Below, in pieces: positions 20,356-37,119 of a DNA stretch of 64,000 nt. The stretch covers positions 2,723,501 through 2,787,500 of the forward strand of contig CM066311.1 of assembly GCA_033807695.1 (NCBI GenBank), given 5' to 3'. The stretch's first letter is position 1, and every line of letters begins with the position of its first letter. The stretch comes from Daedaleopsis sinensis. Its lineage: Eukaryota; Basidiomycota; Agaricomycetes; Polyporales; Polyporaceae. The position numbers and the translations under genes were made by a program. A model generated the notes under the pieces. It did no database searches. It was not told the origin of the DNA and saw nothing but the letters and a program-made list of their open reading frames with translations.

Positions 20356-23267
20356 ATGCCGTTCTCCCGCTATCTGCAGTCCAACGAGCGCGACAATCCC
20401 GCGCACGACGACGACGGCATCGACCACCACACGTTCTCCACCAACGTCCACTTCCAGCTCCCGAATCTCATCTTCAATGCGCCCTCTGTCCCCCCCGGCG
20501 GTGGTGCAGAGGCCCTCCCCGCTGGCCTCTACCCGCCCTCGTCCTCCCTCTCCTGGTTCTCCCACTCGGACCCGTTCAACTCGCCCTTGCACTATCCTCC
20601 CTCCCGCCCCTCCGTCCCCGGAACTGCTCCTCCCAACTCCGCCTACCATCCTCCCTCCTCCTCCGCTTCTCCCCACTCTGCTGCCTCCTCCACATTTGCT
20701 CCTTCTCCCGTATCGCCCGTATACGCCAGCTCTCCCTCAATCGCCAACCAACCGCCCTTCCTCCCCCACCTCCCTCTCTCCATCCCTCCCACCATCGGCC
20801 TCCCCATCTACTCCTCCTCCGGCTTCGATCTCCTCGCCCTCCTCACCCGCGTCCACACACGCCCGTTCCCAAAGATATACCTCGGTCCTGTAGATCTCTC
20901 GTGCTCCTTCGTCGTCACAGACACTCGCCGCTTCGACAGTCCCATCGGTACGTCCTCTCCCTCTTCTACTCTCCCTGCCCTCACCCTTCTTCAGTCTATG
21001 CCTCTCCTGCCTTTTTGAAACTCACAGGCTACGACGAGCGTGAGGTCATCGGCCACAACTGCCGCTTCCTCCAATCTCCCGGCGGCATCCTCAAGCGAGG
21101 CGATGACCGCCTCCACACCTCCAGAGACGCCGTCGCCTACATGCGCAAGAACATTCTCGCCGACAAGGAGTGCCAGGTCAACCTCGTAAACTACAGAAAG
21201 GACGGCTCCGCTTTCATCAACATGGTCTCCGTTATTCCCCTCAAGGGCGGCGTCAACAACTCCCCCGATGAGGCAGAAGACGTCGTCTATCACATCGGCT
21301 TCCAGGTCGACCTCACGGAGCAGCCAAAGTCTATCCTCTCAAAGCTCAAAGACGGCTCCTACGTTGTCAATTACTCCGACAAGCCCTTTCCCGTCCCTCC
21401 TCCATCCACCCGCGACTGGCGTTCTTCTTCCCTCGCCATGCGCGGAACCTCCAAGGACCTGCGCTCTCTCCTCTCAGACCCCGTCTTCATCGCCTCCTTC
21501 CCTCTCTCGACCACCACCCACGCCTCCACCGCCATCGCTCTTTCCACGAATCCGCCGGAGCCGTTTACGCCAGACCCTTTCGACGGCAACAAACCGCTCC
21601 ACATGTTTCTCCTCGACAGCTCCCCCGATTTCCTGCTCGTCGTCTCCCTCAAGGGCGCCTTCCTCTACGTCGCCCCCGCCGTCCGCCGCGTGCTCGGCTA
21701 CGATCCGGACGACCTCGTCTCCAAGTCCCTCTCCGATTTCTGCCATCCCGCAGACTGCGTCCCGCTCATGCGCGAGCTCAAGGAAGCCTCCATCACCCCC
21801 GGCCCTTCCCTCCTGACCTCGCACACGCCGTCCGCATCCGCTGCGCCCATGTCCAGCGTGACTCACGGCGCCAACCTGGAAGCGTCTGCTGCCTCCATCC
21901 CCCGCTCCGTCGTCTCCTACTGCCGTATCCTCGACAGCTCCGGCACGTACGTGTGGATCGAGCTCCGTGGCAAGCTCCACGTCGAACCAGGCAAGGGCCG
22001 GAAAGCGATCATTCTTTCTTGTCGGCTGCGCAACATGCCTCACCTCGAGTGGGGGCCCATCTCGCGCGCAGGCGGCCTCGTCCCACCTCTTCCCCGCCCC
22101 CGTCTCCCATCGGGATCATCATCAGCCCACACGTCTGTGCACGATCTCGACCCAGAAGCAGATGAACGCCCGCTCGAACGGGAGTTCTGGGGCTTGCTCA
22201 GCACGCACGCCACCTTCCTTTACGTCGGCGCGGCCGTGCGCGACGTGCTCGCCTGGGGCGCCGGAGAGGTTATGGGCAAGCCCCTTGCCGACTTCATCAG
22301 CGGCGCCACCCCTCGCGAGGACGTCCAAGCCGCTATCCAAGCCGAGCTCGCCAAGGTCCTCGCGGGCGCCGAGAGCTCCGGGCTCGCATGCGACGTGCAG
22401 ACCAAGGACGGCGCCACCGTCTCCGTCCACATCGTCTTCTACCGCTCGCGCCCCCCGCCCTCGCCCCCGACGACCACCGGCGGCGGCGAACGGCCCCCGA
22501 ACCGACGGCACCCGGCCGCTGAGCCGCCGATAGCCTGTCAGATAAAGCTCGCCGATGCGCTCCCGGCCCCAGCGAGCACCGCTCTCACGCACGCGCTCGA
22601 GAAGAGCGTGTTCGAGGAGGCGGGCATCGACCGCAGCAGCAGCTGGCAGTACGAGCTCCAGCAGGTCAAGTTCAAGAACCAGCGCCTCGCAGAGGAGATC
22701 GCCGCCCTCGAGGCCGCGAACGCGAAGAAGCTCCGGCGCAAGCACGCCTCCTCCTCCTCCACCCCCTCCTCCACCACCTCTTCCGCCTCCGCTGCACCCG
22801 CCGGCTCGCGGCCGCGCATGCCCGTCGCGTACGCCCCCCCAGCGCAGCAGCGGTTCGCCGCCCCGCGCGCGCACCCGACGTACGCGTCCGTGTTCGCGTC
22901 GACCTCGCAGCTGCCCCGCCCCCCGCATCCGCATCCGCACGGCCCCCTGCCCCTCCCCCTCCTACCTCCACCACTGCCGCACGCCCAGCGCGACCCGCTC
23001 CCGCTCTCCCCGATGGCCGCGGGCTACGAGCAGCAGCAGCAGGGCCAGCTCGGGGGCGAGCCCGTGTTCGCGGCCGTCCGCGTGCGCCAGTCGACCGAGT
23101 CCTCGCTCCAGGGCTGGAGCGCGTACCTCGACGAGGGCGCGCCGGGCGCAAGCGCAGGTGCCGGTGCGGGGGCGGGGGCGGGGGCGTCGCAGGGCCGCGC
23201 GGGCAGCTATGGCTCGAAGCGGTCGTGGGACGGGCTGCTGCGCGACCCCGGGGGCGGGGGCGCGTAG
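20356..23267 (+). CDS. wc-1: White collar 1 blue-light photoreceptor (954 aa, 2 exons)
   Basis: Flavin-binding blue-light receptor and transcription co-factor, acting in the nucleus with WC-2. Exons 20356-20947 and 20995-23267; 47-bp intron; the join gives ...DSPIVYASPAF. The LOV domain follows (GHNCRFLQSP with the photoactive Cys at about residue 220, then LVNYRKDGSAF). Two further PAS domains are visible: FLLVVSLKGAFLYVAPAVRRVLGY (about residue 410-470) and THATFLYVGAAVRDVLAWG (about 590-640). The N-terminus is Ser/Pro-rich; the C-terminus is a short coiled coil then a low-complexity Pro/Gly/His tail. There is no GATA zinc finger, unlike Neurospora WC-1; this loss is known for basidiomycete WC-1 (Coprinopsis Dst1), so DNA binding would come from the WC-2 partner. 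The start follows a long upstream open stretch; this ATG begins the conserved-looking MPFSRYLQSNER. Confidence 0.93.
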
Positions 23268-24197
23268 GTGGTTAGAAATGTGTCGGACTTGGAATTGGAA
23301 CTGGAACCGGAATCGGAAGTGGAATCGGAACGAACAATGGTGTCTGTGAACCTGATCGCGTATACGTATACGTGTACGCTGCTGTGTCTTCTCTGTGTTT
23401 TCTGTTTTGTGTTCTGTTCTGTTCCGTTCTGTGTTAACGTTTGTCGCGCGCTCGCTGCTGCACATCCTCGCTGTCCTCGCAATCGCCCCCACCCGCAATC
23501 GCACTCGCACTCGTCTGTCTGTCGTGCTCTCATCGTGTATATCGATATCTGTCCTGCTCCATGCTCCCATCCGCATCCGCATCCGCACCCGCCGTCGCCA
23601 TCCGGATCCACTGTACTTAGTCAGCTATAGCCTACAGGTAGTGTAGCGCACGCGCCCACACCACTGGCATCGCCCGCAATCACATCCCGCCCCGCTCTCT
23701 CCGCGCCCGCGCCTGCGCGAGTCTCTAGATCTGCGCGCCGACGCAAGCGCAAGGTTCGCCTCCCACGCACGCGCACCTATGTACACGTATGTATGTATAT
23801 ACGTATATCCCACACGCAGGAACATGCCATGCCACTTACGCGCACGCACCGGCAGCGATCGGACGTCCGGGCCTCAGGGACCAGGACCAGGAGAAGGAGG
23901 AGAGGCCCAAGGGTCGTGAGTGTATTCGTACAGATGCTGAGACTCAGAGTACAAGTGGGTGGGTGGTGCGGAGCCTGATGGACTCGGTATACGGTGTGTA
24001 CAATACGGGTACGTTACGTTCGGGAATGTCTGGATCTGACGCGTGCGCCGCGCCCGCCGTGCGTTGCGGCCTCTCTGCCGCCGGCGCGCCTTGAAGCTTG
24101 AAGCTTGGGCTTCAGCTCTGCCGCGGGCCGCCGCACGCTACTGCCCCCGAGCATCGTGCGTCCCGGTCGCGCGCCGGGAAGAGAACGCGGTCGTCGA
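23268..24197. other. intergenic region between convergent genes
   Basis: 930 bp between the stop codons of WC-1 (plus) and PDK (minus). It holds simple-sequence runs (gaaccggaatcgg-type, gcatccgc-type and gtatatacgtat-type repeats) and no supported gene. Confidence 0.6.
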
Positions 24198-26084
24198 TCA
24201 CGGAAGCGGCTCGCGGTTGCTCGAGAGCTTGTTGAGGTGGATGTACACGTCCGTGCCGAAGCCGTCCATGGAGATCAGGCGCAGATCGCCCCCAAAGTAC
24301 CGCGCGTACTGTGTGTGCAGGCGCGTCAGCGATCGCCCGTGCGCGCGCCACGAGCCCTCAGCCCTCAGCACTCAGCACTCGGCACTCACCAGCCGCGAGA
24401 GGGGGAGGCCGTAGCCGAAGCCGGCCATGGGCGCCTTGAAGTCGGACGCGTCGAAGTCCTGGTCGATGCTCTGCGCCTCCATGGTGGTGTACATGTACGT
24501 CCAGATGAGCGGGATCGCGGAGCGCGCGATGCCGCCGCCCTCGTCCGAGATCTTCACGGTGATGTCCTCCTTGCCCTCGACGACGATGACCTTGATCGGC
24601 GGGAACGCGTCCTCGTGCTCGGGCCCGAAGCGCTCGACGACCGCGCGCAGCGAGTTCTTCAGCAGCTCGAAGCAGATGTGCGACAGGTGCCCGGGCACGT
24701 ACGCGAAGTGCACGTCCTTCGGGCAGATGAGCTGCACGGGCGGGCCCTTGAACATCGAGTAGTGCTCTTCGCACACGAAGCTGGACGGTCGCGAACACAG
24801 GGCGCGCGGAGGTCAGTGCGGCGCGCGGGGAAGCGGACATGTGACCCACCGTGCGTTCTCAATCGCCTCGTGCACGATGTCGTGGACGTTCTAGCGGCGC
24901 GCGTGAGCATACGATGGCGCGCGAGCAATGACGGATGGCGGGGCCGCTCACCGCGCTCGTGCAGATGATGCCGACGTAGTCTGGGTGGGGCTGGAGGGTG
25001 TTCAGGGCGATGTCTGCGCGGAAATAGAGCCCGAGTCAGCGCGCGTTCGGAATGCATTCCGATGCGCGTCCGCGGAAAGTGAGGGCACGCACGCTGGCCG
25101 ATGAGGAAGCGGATGCCGATACGCGACATGTAGAAGCGGTCGAGCCAGTGCTGGACGTCGAGGTTGATGTTGCGCGCGTTGTGGCTGCGTTTCCACTCGA
25201 GCACACCCTGGGCGACGGTGGTCACGGTCGGGTCGTGGCGCTTCTTGATGTCTTCGAGCGCCTTGGTAAAGGAGCGGTTGTACTCGCGGACCTCTGGGGG
25301 CCACTCCGTGACATGCGAAGTGTTGGCATAGTATCTGGGGGAGAGGTGTGAGAAGGCGACGGGGTGGGGGGCAGAGGGCGATCGAGGGTAAGCGGGAGGG
25401 AACGCCAAGCATACCTCCTCTCCATCGGGATGCGCATCTTCTGGCTGTTGCCGCTGCTGCGCCCGTTCCCGTTCTTGCCGTTCTTGGGGGTGGAGACGAT
25501 GCCGAGGGGGTTGTTGTTGGGACCTACGTAGTCGTCCGAGTAGTACTGGTACTGTAACGAGGGATTCGGATGCGACTCCGGGAGAGCGACAGGGTCGGTG
25601 GGAGGCGCCATGAGGGCGGCTCGGATGTCGGGAGGGAGACGTATTGGTGGGAAGGAGATGAGTTCCTAGAACGAGATGAGAGACGGGGGAGGATGGGAGG
25701 AAAGGGGGAGGACGGACCTGGAAGGACTGAGCGTACCAGTTCTTGACCTTGTTGATAGAAGGCATGTCGCTGAGGTTGTGTGGCAGCTGGTCGAGCTCCT
25801 TGACTCTGTGTGCGAGACGTACAGGAAGCTCCTCTGAAGGAGGTCGTCAGACCAGAACGGGCGAGGACGGGGCGGCGTTAAGCGTACCTAGGAGGAACTG
25901 ACTGCCTCTGAGGAGCGTGCCCTGGCTGGGATTCTGACCGAAGAGAACCATCTGTTGCAGCGAGACTGTACGCGCGATGAGCAGCATGTCAAACGATGTC
26001 TAAGAACGGTGGCGAACCTCCGGTCTGGGGAAAGGACGCGTAGTGGTGGATCCTTTCCCAGAGGCTCGAGGAGATGCGGAACAT
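24198..26084 (-). CDS. pyruvate dehydrogenase kinase, mitochondrial (452 aa, 9 exons)
   Basis: Phosphorylates and inactivates the E1 subunit of the mitochondrial pyruvate dehydrogenase complex. Exons: 26084-26018, 25965-25888, 25833-25718, 25665-25415, 25334-25093, 25013-24952, 24890-24850, 24780-24390, 24308-24198; introns 52-81 bp, 1359 nt in frame. The N-terminal part is the BCDHK/PDK helical domain (LPVRLAHRVKELDQLPHNLS, then FYMSRIGIRFLIGQH). The C-terminal part is a GHKL ATPase: N-box HICFELLKNSLRAVV, G1 box SDEGGGIARS, G2 box GFGYGLPLSRLYARYFGGD, and the final FGTDVYIHLN. The start ATG gives MFRISSSLWERIHHYASFPQTG, typical of fungal PDKs. A branched-chain ketoacid dehydrogenase kinase is the alternative; the length with a low-complexity insert around residues 110-170 favours PDK. 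Confidence 0.93.
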
Positions 26085-28350
26085 GGCTAGTAGAGCGAGG
26101 CGGGCGGGCGAGGCGGAGATGGTCGTCGCGGTCAGGGAGGCGCGAGCATGAAGGGAGAACCGCGTCCGCAACGATTCCGGCGAGGGCGAGAGTCAAGTCG
26201 AGAACGACCAGGAGGCGGTCTCTTTATGGGCGTCACCCCCCGCTTTCACGTGTCTCCCGCTCCACCCCGCATTCCGGCCCGCTTTCCGTCCTTCCAGCTT
26301 CAGTGCTTGAGCGTGATTGCTCTCCATCTCACCCCAGCCCTGCCCCAGGCTCTGCTTCCACGCTAGGGGGTCCAACGCATACGCGTACGTGACACTGTAG
26401 CGAGAGGAGGACTGCTGCTTGAACACGGCAATAGGACGCTATGTCCGACGTTGGAACTAGTGAGTTACGGTGTCATCCCTTGTTCAAGGTTTCACCTGTT
26501 CGTGACGGCGTGGATTGCTAGTAGTTGAGGGGTTGCACACGACATCACCTTGTATCACGCTCTCTAGTGGACTATTGCAAGACCTGGATGGAAGAGGCAT
26601 CTGCCCACGCTGCTATGATGATGTATGATCTGACAACCTAATACTACACAGACCTCAACTGTCGTCGGTTGATGGTTTCAAGCTAGGAGGGGCATTGTCG
26701 TACGCGGAGTGATCAGCGACAAATTATCCACCATACAAGAAGAAGGAGATAGCAACTCCGATGCAGGGCCCATGAACAAATTCGAACCTGGTAACGTCGC
26801 ACAACTCACGGAAGGCGTTAGCGTACTCGGACTCCTTCCGCACGAGTTCCGACGCCATGGCAAGTCGACTCTACAAACACTCTGGAGGAGATGGAATTCA
26901 CTATGCTCAAGGTCCGAGGTATGGCACGTCCTTCAGTGTGATGTCGGCTGACGCCTATTTGCCCACTGTGCCCAGCTCACGACGGAATCTGGGAAGCGCA
27001 GCGACACATCCTCGCACATCGTGCCCTGCATTTCCACTCACACGACTGCACCATCCTCGCACACTCCTCTTGCATGGGCCCACCGTGACCATCCGGCGAC
27101 CTCGTACCCGTTCCTACTGAGAGCGGTAACTCGTCCTCAGCCGACGTCGACGTCCCTCCGGCTAGAAGGGTCTGGCTACCTCGTTCCCCGCCTCATCGCA
27201 CATTGTGCACTCCCAGAGCCCACGCAGCAGGACCACTACCTCTCCGGCGCATCCGAGTCCTGCCTCCCAGGCCTGCTTGCTTGGCGGCCCGCATGCCATC
27301 CCGGCTTCATGTCGACGACGCTCCTCCGGCGCCGCCCGCCACGCTCCGTCGCATCCAGGCCGCCCTCGTTCCAGCCAGGCAGCACCAGGGGTCCATCCCG
27401 ACGCCGGGACTCCCTCCGGGGCGGCTGTGAAGGTTTGGGGCATAGCGCGGCCGTTACTGGCGCAGCCGTCGGGGGCATTGCGTAGAAGCCGGAAAGCTCG
27501 CTGCTGTGGAGATCTGGTCGACATGCCAGAAAGAGCACGAACGACCGTGTGGCCGCGCCAACCACGTGACCGCGACTGCTCCGAACTCAAACACTGACAG
27601 CGGAGTGAGCTCAGAGCAGTGACTGAGGACGTTGCATCGTGCAGGGCGTGCACGCAAGGAGAGCCTGAGTAGCCTCGCGCACGGACATAGGTACGCCTGC
27701 ACATGACATTCGTATCTGCCTGCCTGTTCATGCCGCCGCTCACTTCTGTCCTACTGTCCCAGCTCATCGACAAGAACCCCGGGCCGCAGTGCCAGTGTCC
27801 ACCAGGGACAACTCTTACGGCGAACCTTCCTCTCCAAGAGGTGACAGACGTTGCAGCCGAAAGCTATGCGCTACCTCCCGGGAGGCGTTCATTTACGACG
27901 AGGACGAGGAAGGCTCACAAGGTGCTAGCTTTTGGGGATGAAGAGCTGGATTACGGGGTATGTTGACTGGAAAGATGCGCAGTTCCACCCGTGCGTGGTG
28001 TCCACGTAGTATCTGTACCAGTCTCGAAAAGCCCTCGAATAAATGTATGAACGACTTGGTTCAACAAGAAGATCAATCAAATTATCAGTCGTTTTGGAGG
28101 ATGATGCCCACAGTAGAGGAGCACACAAGTACACCTATAGACTACACGGATACGGTACATTGTATGTGAGACGCATCGCAGAAAGCAACGGAGACGAATT
28201 AACCTACGGCTGTCCACCAGAGTCAGTACGCGGCCCGCTGCGGCCACCCCTCGCGCATCACGCATCATTCTACAACAACGGACGCGCACGGCCGCGGGCG
28301 CCGCGCGCGATATCTACAATACTTCGTCGGGGGCCGCGCGCGCGTGCGCC
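26085..28350. other. intergenic region, no supported gene
   Basis: 2.3 kb between the PDK start and the stop of the CCCH gene. The first ~350 bp should hold the PDK promoter. Short frames at about 26709-26951 and 27703-27966 (plus) look partly protein-like but match nothing I recognise and have no clear splice context. I see no repeats or RNA genes here. Confidence 0.5.
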
Positions 28351-32577
<4,227 letters not shown>

Positions 32578-32809
32578 CCCCGGGTGGGGAGGAAGAGAAA
32601 GTATGTATACCCAGCGGGCTAGGTGAAATAATCAAGTGTCTCATACGATGTATATTTGTCGCTATAAACTCACTCGAATGGTCATTGTATCTGTATCGGT
32701 CTAGCAGCTCCCTGACGCCATCTCATGGCAATCGCATCCGACGAGTATATAGTCTTGCGTGCCCCTTCTCTCTTCCATTCTGAACCCTCACAAGCTCGCA
32801 GACAACGGT

Positions 32810-34462
32810 TGCTCCGCTTGACAAGGTGCGCACTCTGACCTCGTCGTCAAGAGCCGGTAGTAACTTCTTCGTTGCCAGATCGGGGTTGTAGGCGCTCGGT
32901 CGATGGGCTCCCTCCTGCATGTCGATGCTCTTCGCAGAGAACGGCCTCCAAGTCTCGGTATACGACACAAACGGCAAGAACAAGGACCTCTCCCCATTCA
33001 TGCACAGTCCGGGCGGCAAAGATGCAGACAGGCTCTTAGTCTTCAGCATCCCCCACGGGGGCGCCGCCGAGTCCCGACACCGTGCTCGCGTAGATCCGAC
33101 TCTCGCTCTCCGCGGGCGACATCATCCTCGACGGCCGCAACGAGTGGTACGAGAACGCGCCGCGCCGGCAGGAGGAACTCGCCCCTCGGGATCGCCTACA
33201 TTACCAATCCGCGTGCCGGGGACCCTCGATCTCTCGGAGCGGCGATCGCGCCGCGCTGGCCCGCGTGATTCCGCTCCTCGAGAAGGTCGCCGCGAAGGAC
33301 CCGAAGACGGGTGGCGAACCCGAACCTCGGCCGGGCGGGATGCGGGCACTACGTCCAGATGGTGCACAACGGGATCGAGCAGGGCATCCTCGGGCTCGTG
33401 AAGATGTTGTACAGGTGTCTGCACGCCGACCTGGACAGGATCACGACGATATTCCGGCGGTGGGAGACGGAGGGGGAACTCGTGCGCCGCTGCTCCTCGC
33501 GCCCGGCCGCACGCACGCACTGACATGGACTCTAGAAACGGAATTTCCTCATCGGCATTGGGGCGGACATATGTGGTCAGCGCAGAGAGGACAACGTGCA
33601 GGACGCAGACAACAGCGAAGGTCCGGTTTGCCTCCTTCCGATCGCTCGCAGCTCTATACTCATCGAACGCCAGGTACGGGCATCTGGGCCGTGATGGACG
33701 CCGCCAAGCACTGGCACACGTCCCCGCGCCGACGAGTGCGAGTGCCCACTTCTTCTGCATCGCGTCCGCGGACCGCGCGCAGAGGATGCAGGTCGTCGAG
33801 GCGTTCAGCGAGTCCATCGGGGCGGCTCGGGAGCAGCGCCTCAACGAAGGATTCAAGACGCAGTTCATCGAGGACCTCCGGCTGGCAGTCTACTGCGGCT
33901 GTCTCGCGGCGTTCGCTCAAGGGCTGAATCTGATCGCACGCGCGAGTGCGGACGAGGGGTGGAACGTGAACTTGGCGGCGTGCATGCAAATCTGGCGGGA
34001 GGGGTGCACTATTCGCTCTGAGTACATCGCTGACCTGTTGCCGCCTTTGCCCGAGAAGGAGCCCCGCGTGACGAATGTCTTGACGCTGCAAGGACTGGCA
34101 GACGAACTCAAGCGGACTGTGCCTCACCTGCGCAATGTGGTACAGTCGGGGCTGGAATGAAACGCGCACATGTGAGCTCCTTGAGGTGGAACGCATGGCA
34201 GACCGCGGTACTGAGATTGCGTGGACGCAGACCATCGTTGACCGCCAGCTTGGAGTACCTCAAGTACTGTGGGGGCAAGCACGTGCCGAGTCACACCATG
34301 GAGGCCGAGCTAGACTACTTCGGCGCGCACTCGTACGACCTGAAGTCGGAGGGACACGGGCAGGTTAAGAAAGGTGAGTCGCCCCAGAACGGGGTGAGAA
34401 ATGGGAGCTCACGGTCAGCACTTGGAACAGGCAAACATCACTTTGAGTGGAACCCGGCGTGA
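32810..34462 (+). pseudogene. decayed 6-phosphogluconate dehydrogenase gene
   Basis: Fragments in order match 6PGDH, the NADP-dependent pentose phosphate enzyme: the dinucleotide-binding start GVVGARSMGS (32880s; one glycine of GxGxxG replaced), MSMLFAENGLQVSVYDTNG after a frameshift, LLVFSIPHG, GDIILDGRNEWYENA, GCGHYVQMVHNGIE with the substrate-binding MVHNG, then an almost intact block FIEDLRLAVYCGCLAAFAQG to CTIRSEYIADLL (33860-34160), then MEAELDYFGAHSYDLKSEGHG and, after a 60-bp intron, GKHHFEWNPA with the stop at 34462. Successive pieces lie in different frames not explained by introns, so at least four frameshifts or small indels are needed. No start codon is evident. A functional paralogue must exist elsewhere; this is a degenerate copy. 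Intron remnants show it is not a processed pseudogene. Confidence 0.88.
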
Positions 34463-36677
34463 GGATTATACGTGCATGCGGACAGGTCCGGACTCTCGAT
34501 CGCGCGCAATAGAGCAATGGAACTTCGGTGCGAAGACTGTTGTACAAGCTATGGTTACTTGCTGTAAGCGTAGAGACTCCGGTCGATATCTCATTGCGTC
34601 ACATGTAGCCCGGGTAGGGGACCCTCCTCCCATAACATGTGCTCGAACACTCACCCAACACAGTCTGTCGAGCATACTCCCGAACTCCGGTTGTCATACA
34701 CCAACCTAGGCAGAAAGCCAACTCGTCTTCAAGTACGTGACAGCAACACACAAGAAGAGGAGAATGGGGACAGAGTACGAGAAAGGCGACATCCCTGACG
34801 AAGGCTTTGTCTTCTCCACTCTCTGCCCAGTGTGAGTGCCAAGTCTTTCCATCTAGCCACCTCTAGACCTTGCGCTACTTGTCAAGCTGACCATTTCATC
34901 GGTGAAACGGGAAATCTCTGGAGCTCTGGGTGTTCTGGTTCGAAAACACCCAGAGGTCTCAGAGGTACCAGAGATGATAGAGTTCAGAGATCTCAGTGTC
35001 ACACGTCAAGTCTCCATGAGCCGTCGCTACCACACATTTAGAAATCAAAGTACTAGATAATACCCCCCGGGCGTGTAAGTGTGCGTACTAGGCTATGATC
35101 TCATGTGCATGATAGTCTGCATACCAATTAATGTAGAACTGCTGAAACGCGTCGAGACTGTCAGCAAAATCGAACCCACGCGGGATCTCCGTAGTTCCGT
35201 ATACTCCAATAAGGTGACAAGCCCGCATGATTGAGTCGACGTGGTGACAAGGCCAACCACGCCAAGAGGGCGTCAGAAATAAGCGCCCTGACCCGGGGTG
35301 GGGGGGGGGGTAGGCCCGGAGGTCCTTACTGAACTTCGTGCATGTCATATCATACGGTGGTCGATATGGCTCGGATGGATGCTCTATGGGCACAGATCGC
35401 CTCCCGAGCTGTTGTGAGCATGGAATTGAGTCATAAATCCTAGGTTTTGAGAGCAACAGTGCACTGACTTAGTAGCGGAAAACACTGGATGACTCGAAGA
35501 GCGGCCGCAAGGCAAAATAATCATGTAATGCACTTGTGTGAGTGCGACTCAATCTCCCGGGTGTATCTGTACAGAAGTGTGCTAGACTATATGACTATAA
35601 TGAAGTCGACCCATCTGCCGGGCCGGCTCAGAGGCGGCAGCGGCAAGAATAAGAATAATAGTGGCCACTGTTACTAGTAGGCTGATGTTTCTAATCAGTA
35701 TGCTGAGACCCTATATATATTCAGAGCGGTGTAGCAGGCTAGCAGCACAGAGGACCTGATAATAAATCTGTGGCAATAGAGTACTTGTATTCGATCGAGC
35801 CTCGAGGAGTACTAATTATGAGAGTTATACCTTCAGATTGGCCGTTCTCAGTCAATAAAAAACACAACGCCCGCCCCACAACCACAGATTACTTCCCTCA
35901 AATAGTACACTCTGATGCAGAAGATGATTCTTACTGCATATACACGGGTGGAGTGCTGAACATGGGTTGTCAAGAAAGAGTCCCCCGCCGAGTAGCGCTC
36001 GACAAGCTGCCATATGGGGCAAAAACATATGACAAATCACCGCATATGGTATGTCATTCCCACGGGGGGGGAGGGGGGTACCCCAGGACGGCTTACTGAG
36101 GTTCATGTACCTCCGGTCGCTAACAAAGTTTGTGCATACCTCTTGAACCACGCGCTCCCCATCCTGATCCAACTCCGGCTCCGATACAACCCACATCCCG
36201 GTCGCTGCGTCAGGTTCCTCCGTGTTCGTGCGTTCGAACCATTCAACGACAGCGCAGTCGTACTTGACCTCGTCGTAGGTGAATGAGATGCAGACGAGAG
36301 TGCGTGCGACTGTCATGCCGTCGATCCCAAGAGCGTCGGAATCGGTCTGCACCAGGACAGTGTCGTACCGAGGCTTCCCACCAAACCACCTAGGATTACA
36401 CCGGATGTACTCGCGATGCATACCGGTCGGCCCTGCAAGCTCGCTGGGTGCGTAGAAAGTTGCTGTGGCATGGCGATGGATAGAGAGGCGGGTGTGTGGT
36501 GAGAAAAGGGGGAGAATGTCGAGCGGTACGGCGTCGCCGGGGACAGGTGCGTTCGGGTGCAATTGGTCGTAGAGAAATCGTCGGATATATTCCGTGAGGC
36601 GGGGAATGTTCAGTGTTCGAGACAAGACACTGGCACGGTCAATTGTGTCTGTATGGGAACAGTGAGTTGCGCTGAGA

Positions 36678-36960
36678 TAGTCTCGTAACCAGACGTATAG
36701 GAACTGTCCGAAAGGGGCATCGGAGTGCGAAAAACGCAAGCACAGGACAGTTCCTATACGTCTGGTGAACTTCGTATAGAGGGGTGGGGGTATCCCCTCA
36801 GAGCGCTTGCGTCATAGTCCTCCTCGAGCGCTATATTTGGGATACCCCCACCCATCTATACGAAGTTCACCAGACATTATAGGACGGTTCTGTGTTTGGG
36901 TTTTTCGATCTCCGCCTCCCAAACAGAGAACCCTCCCTATACCGTCTGGTTACGAGACTA
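36678..36960. repeat. cluster of three adjacent hairpins inside an outer inverted repeat
   Basis: Hairpin A: 36691-36709 pairs perfectly with 36745-36763 (AGACGTATAGGAACTGTCC). Hairpin B: 36763-36872 with ~34-bp arms, one mismatch (TGGTGAACTTCGTATAGA...). Hairpin C: 36870-36949 with ~30-bp imperfect arms ending in CCAGAC/GTCTGG. An outer repeat TAGTCTCGTAACCAGAC (36678) pairs with its inverse ending at 36960. The left outer arm is Plavaka coding sequence (FGQFLYVWLRDYL on the minus strand); the other arms are inverted copies of it. Confidence 0.85.
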
Positions 36961-37119
36961 GCGCTGAGAATGAAAGCGACACATCAGCAAAAATGCATAT
37001 GTCACCTCCAGAATTGGCAGGATTGGCCAAATCTGTCCGGATGGCGCGTGCTCGCACTGCAGTTAATGCCGCCCATAAATTTGCCCGCACCATGAGGGCA
37101 CGCAAGTAAGGGTTAAAAT

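Noticed and set aside
27162..27773. 203-codon minus-strand frame
   Set aside because: Composition of random GC-rich sequence (Arg/Gly/Ser), no family resemblance, overlapping equally long frames on the other strand.
36763..36872. Resemblance of ACTTCGTATA in hairpin B to a loxP half-site
   Set aside because: Only about ten bases match and the spacer is wrong; chance similarity in a fold-back repeat.
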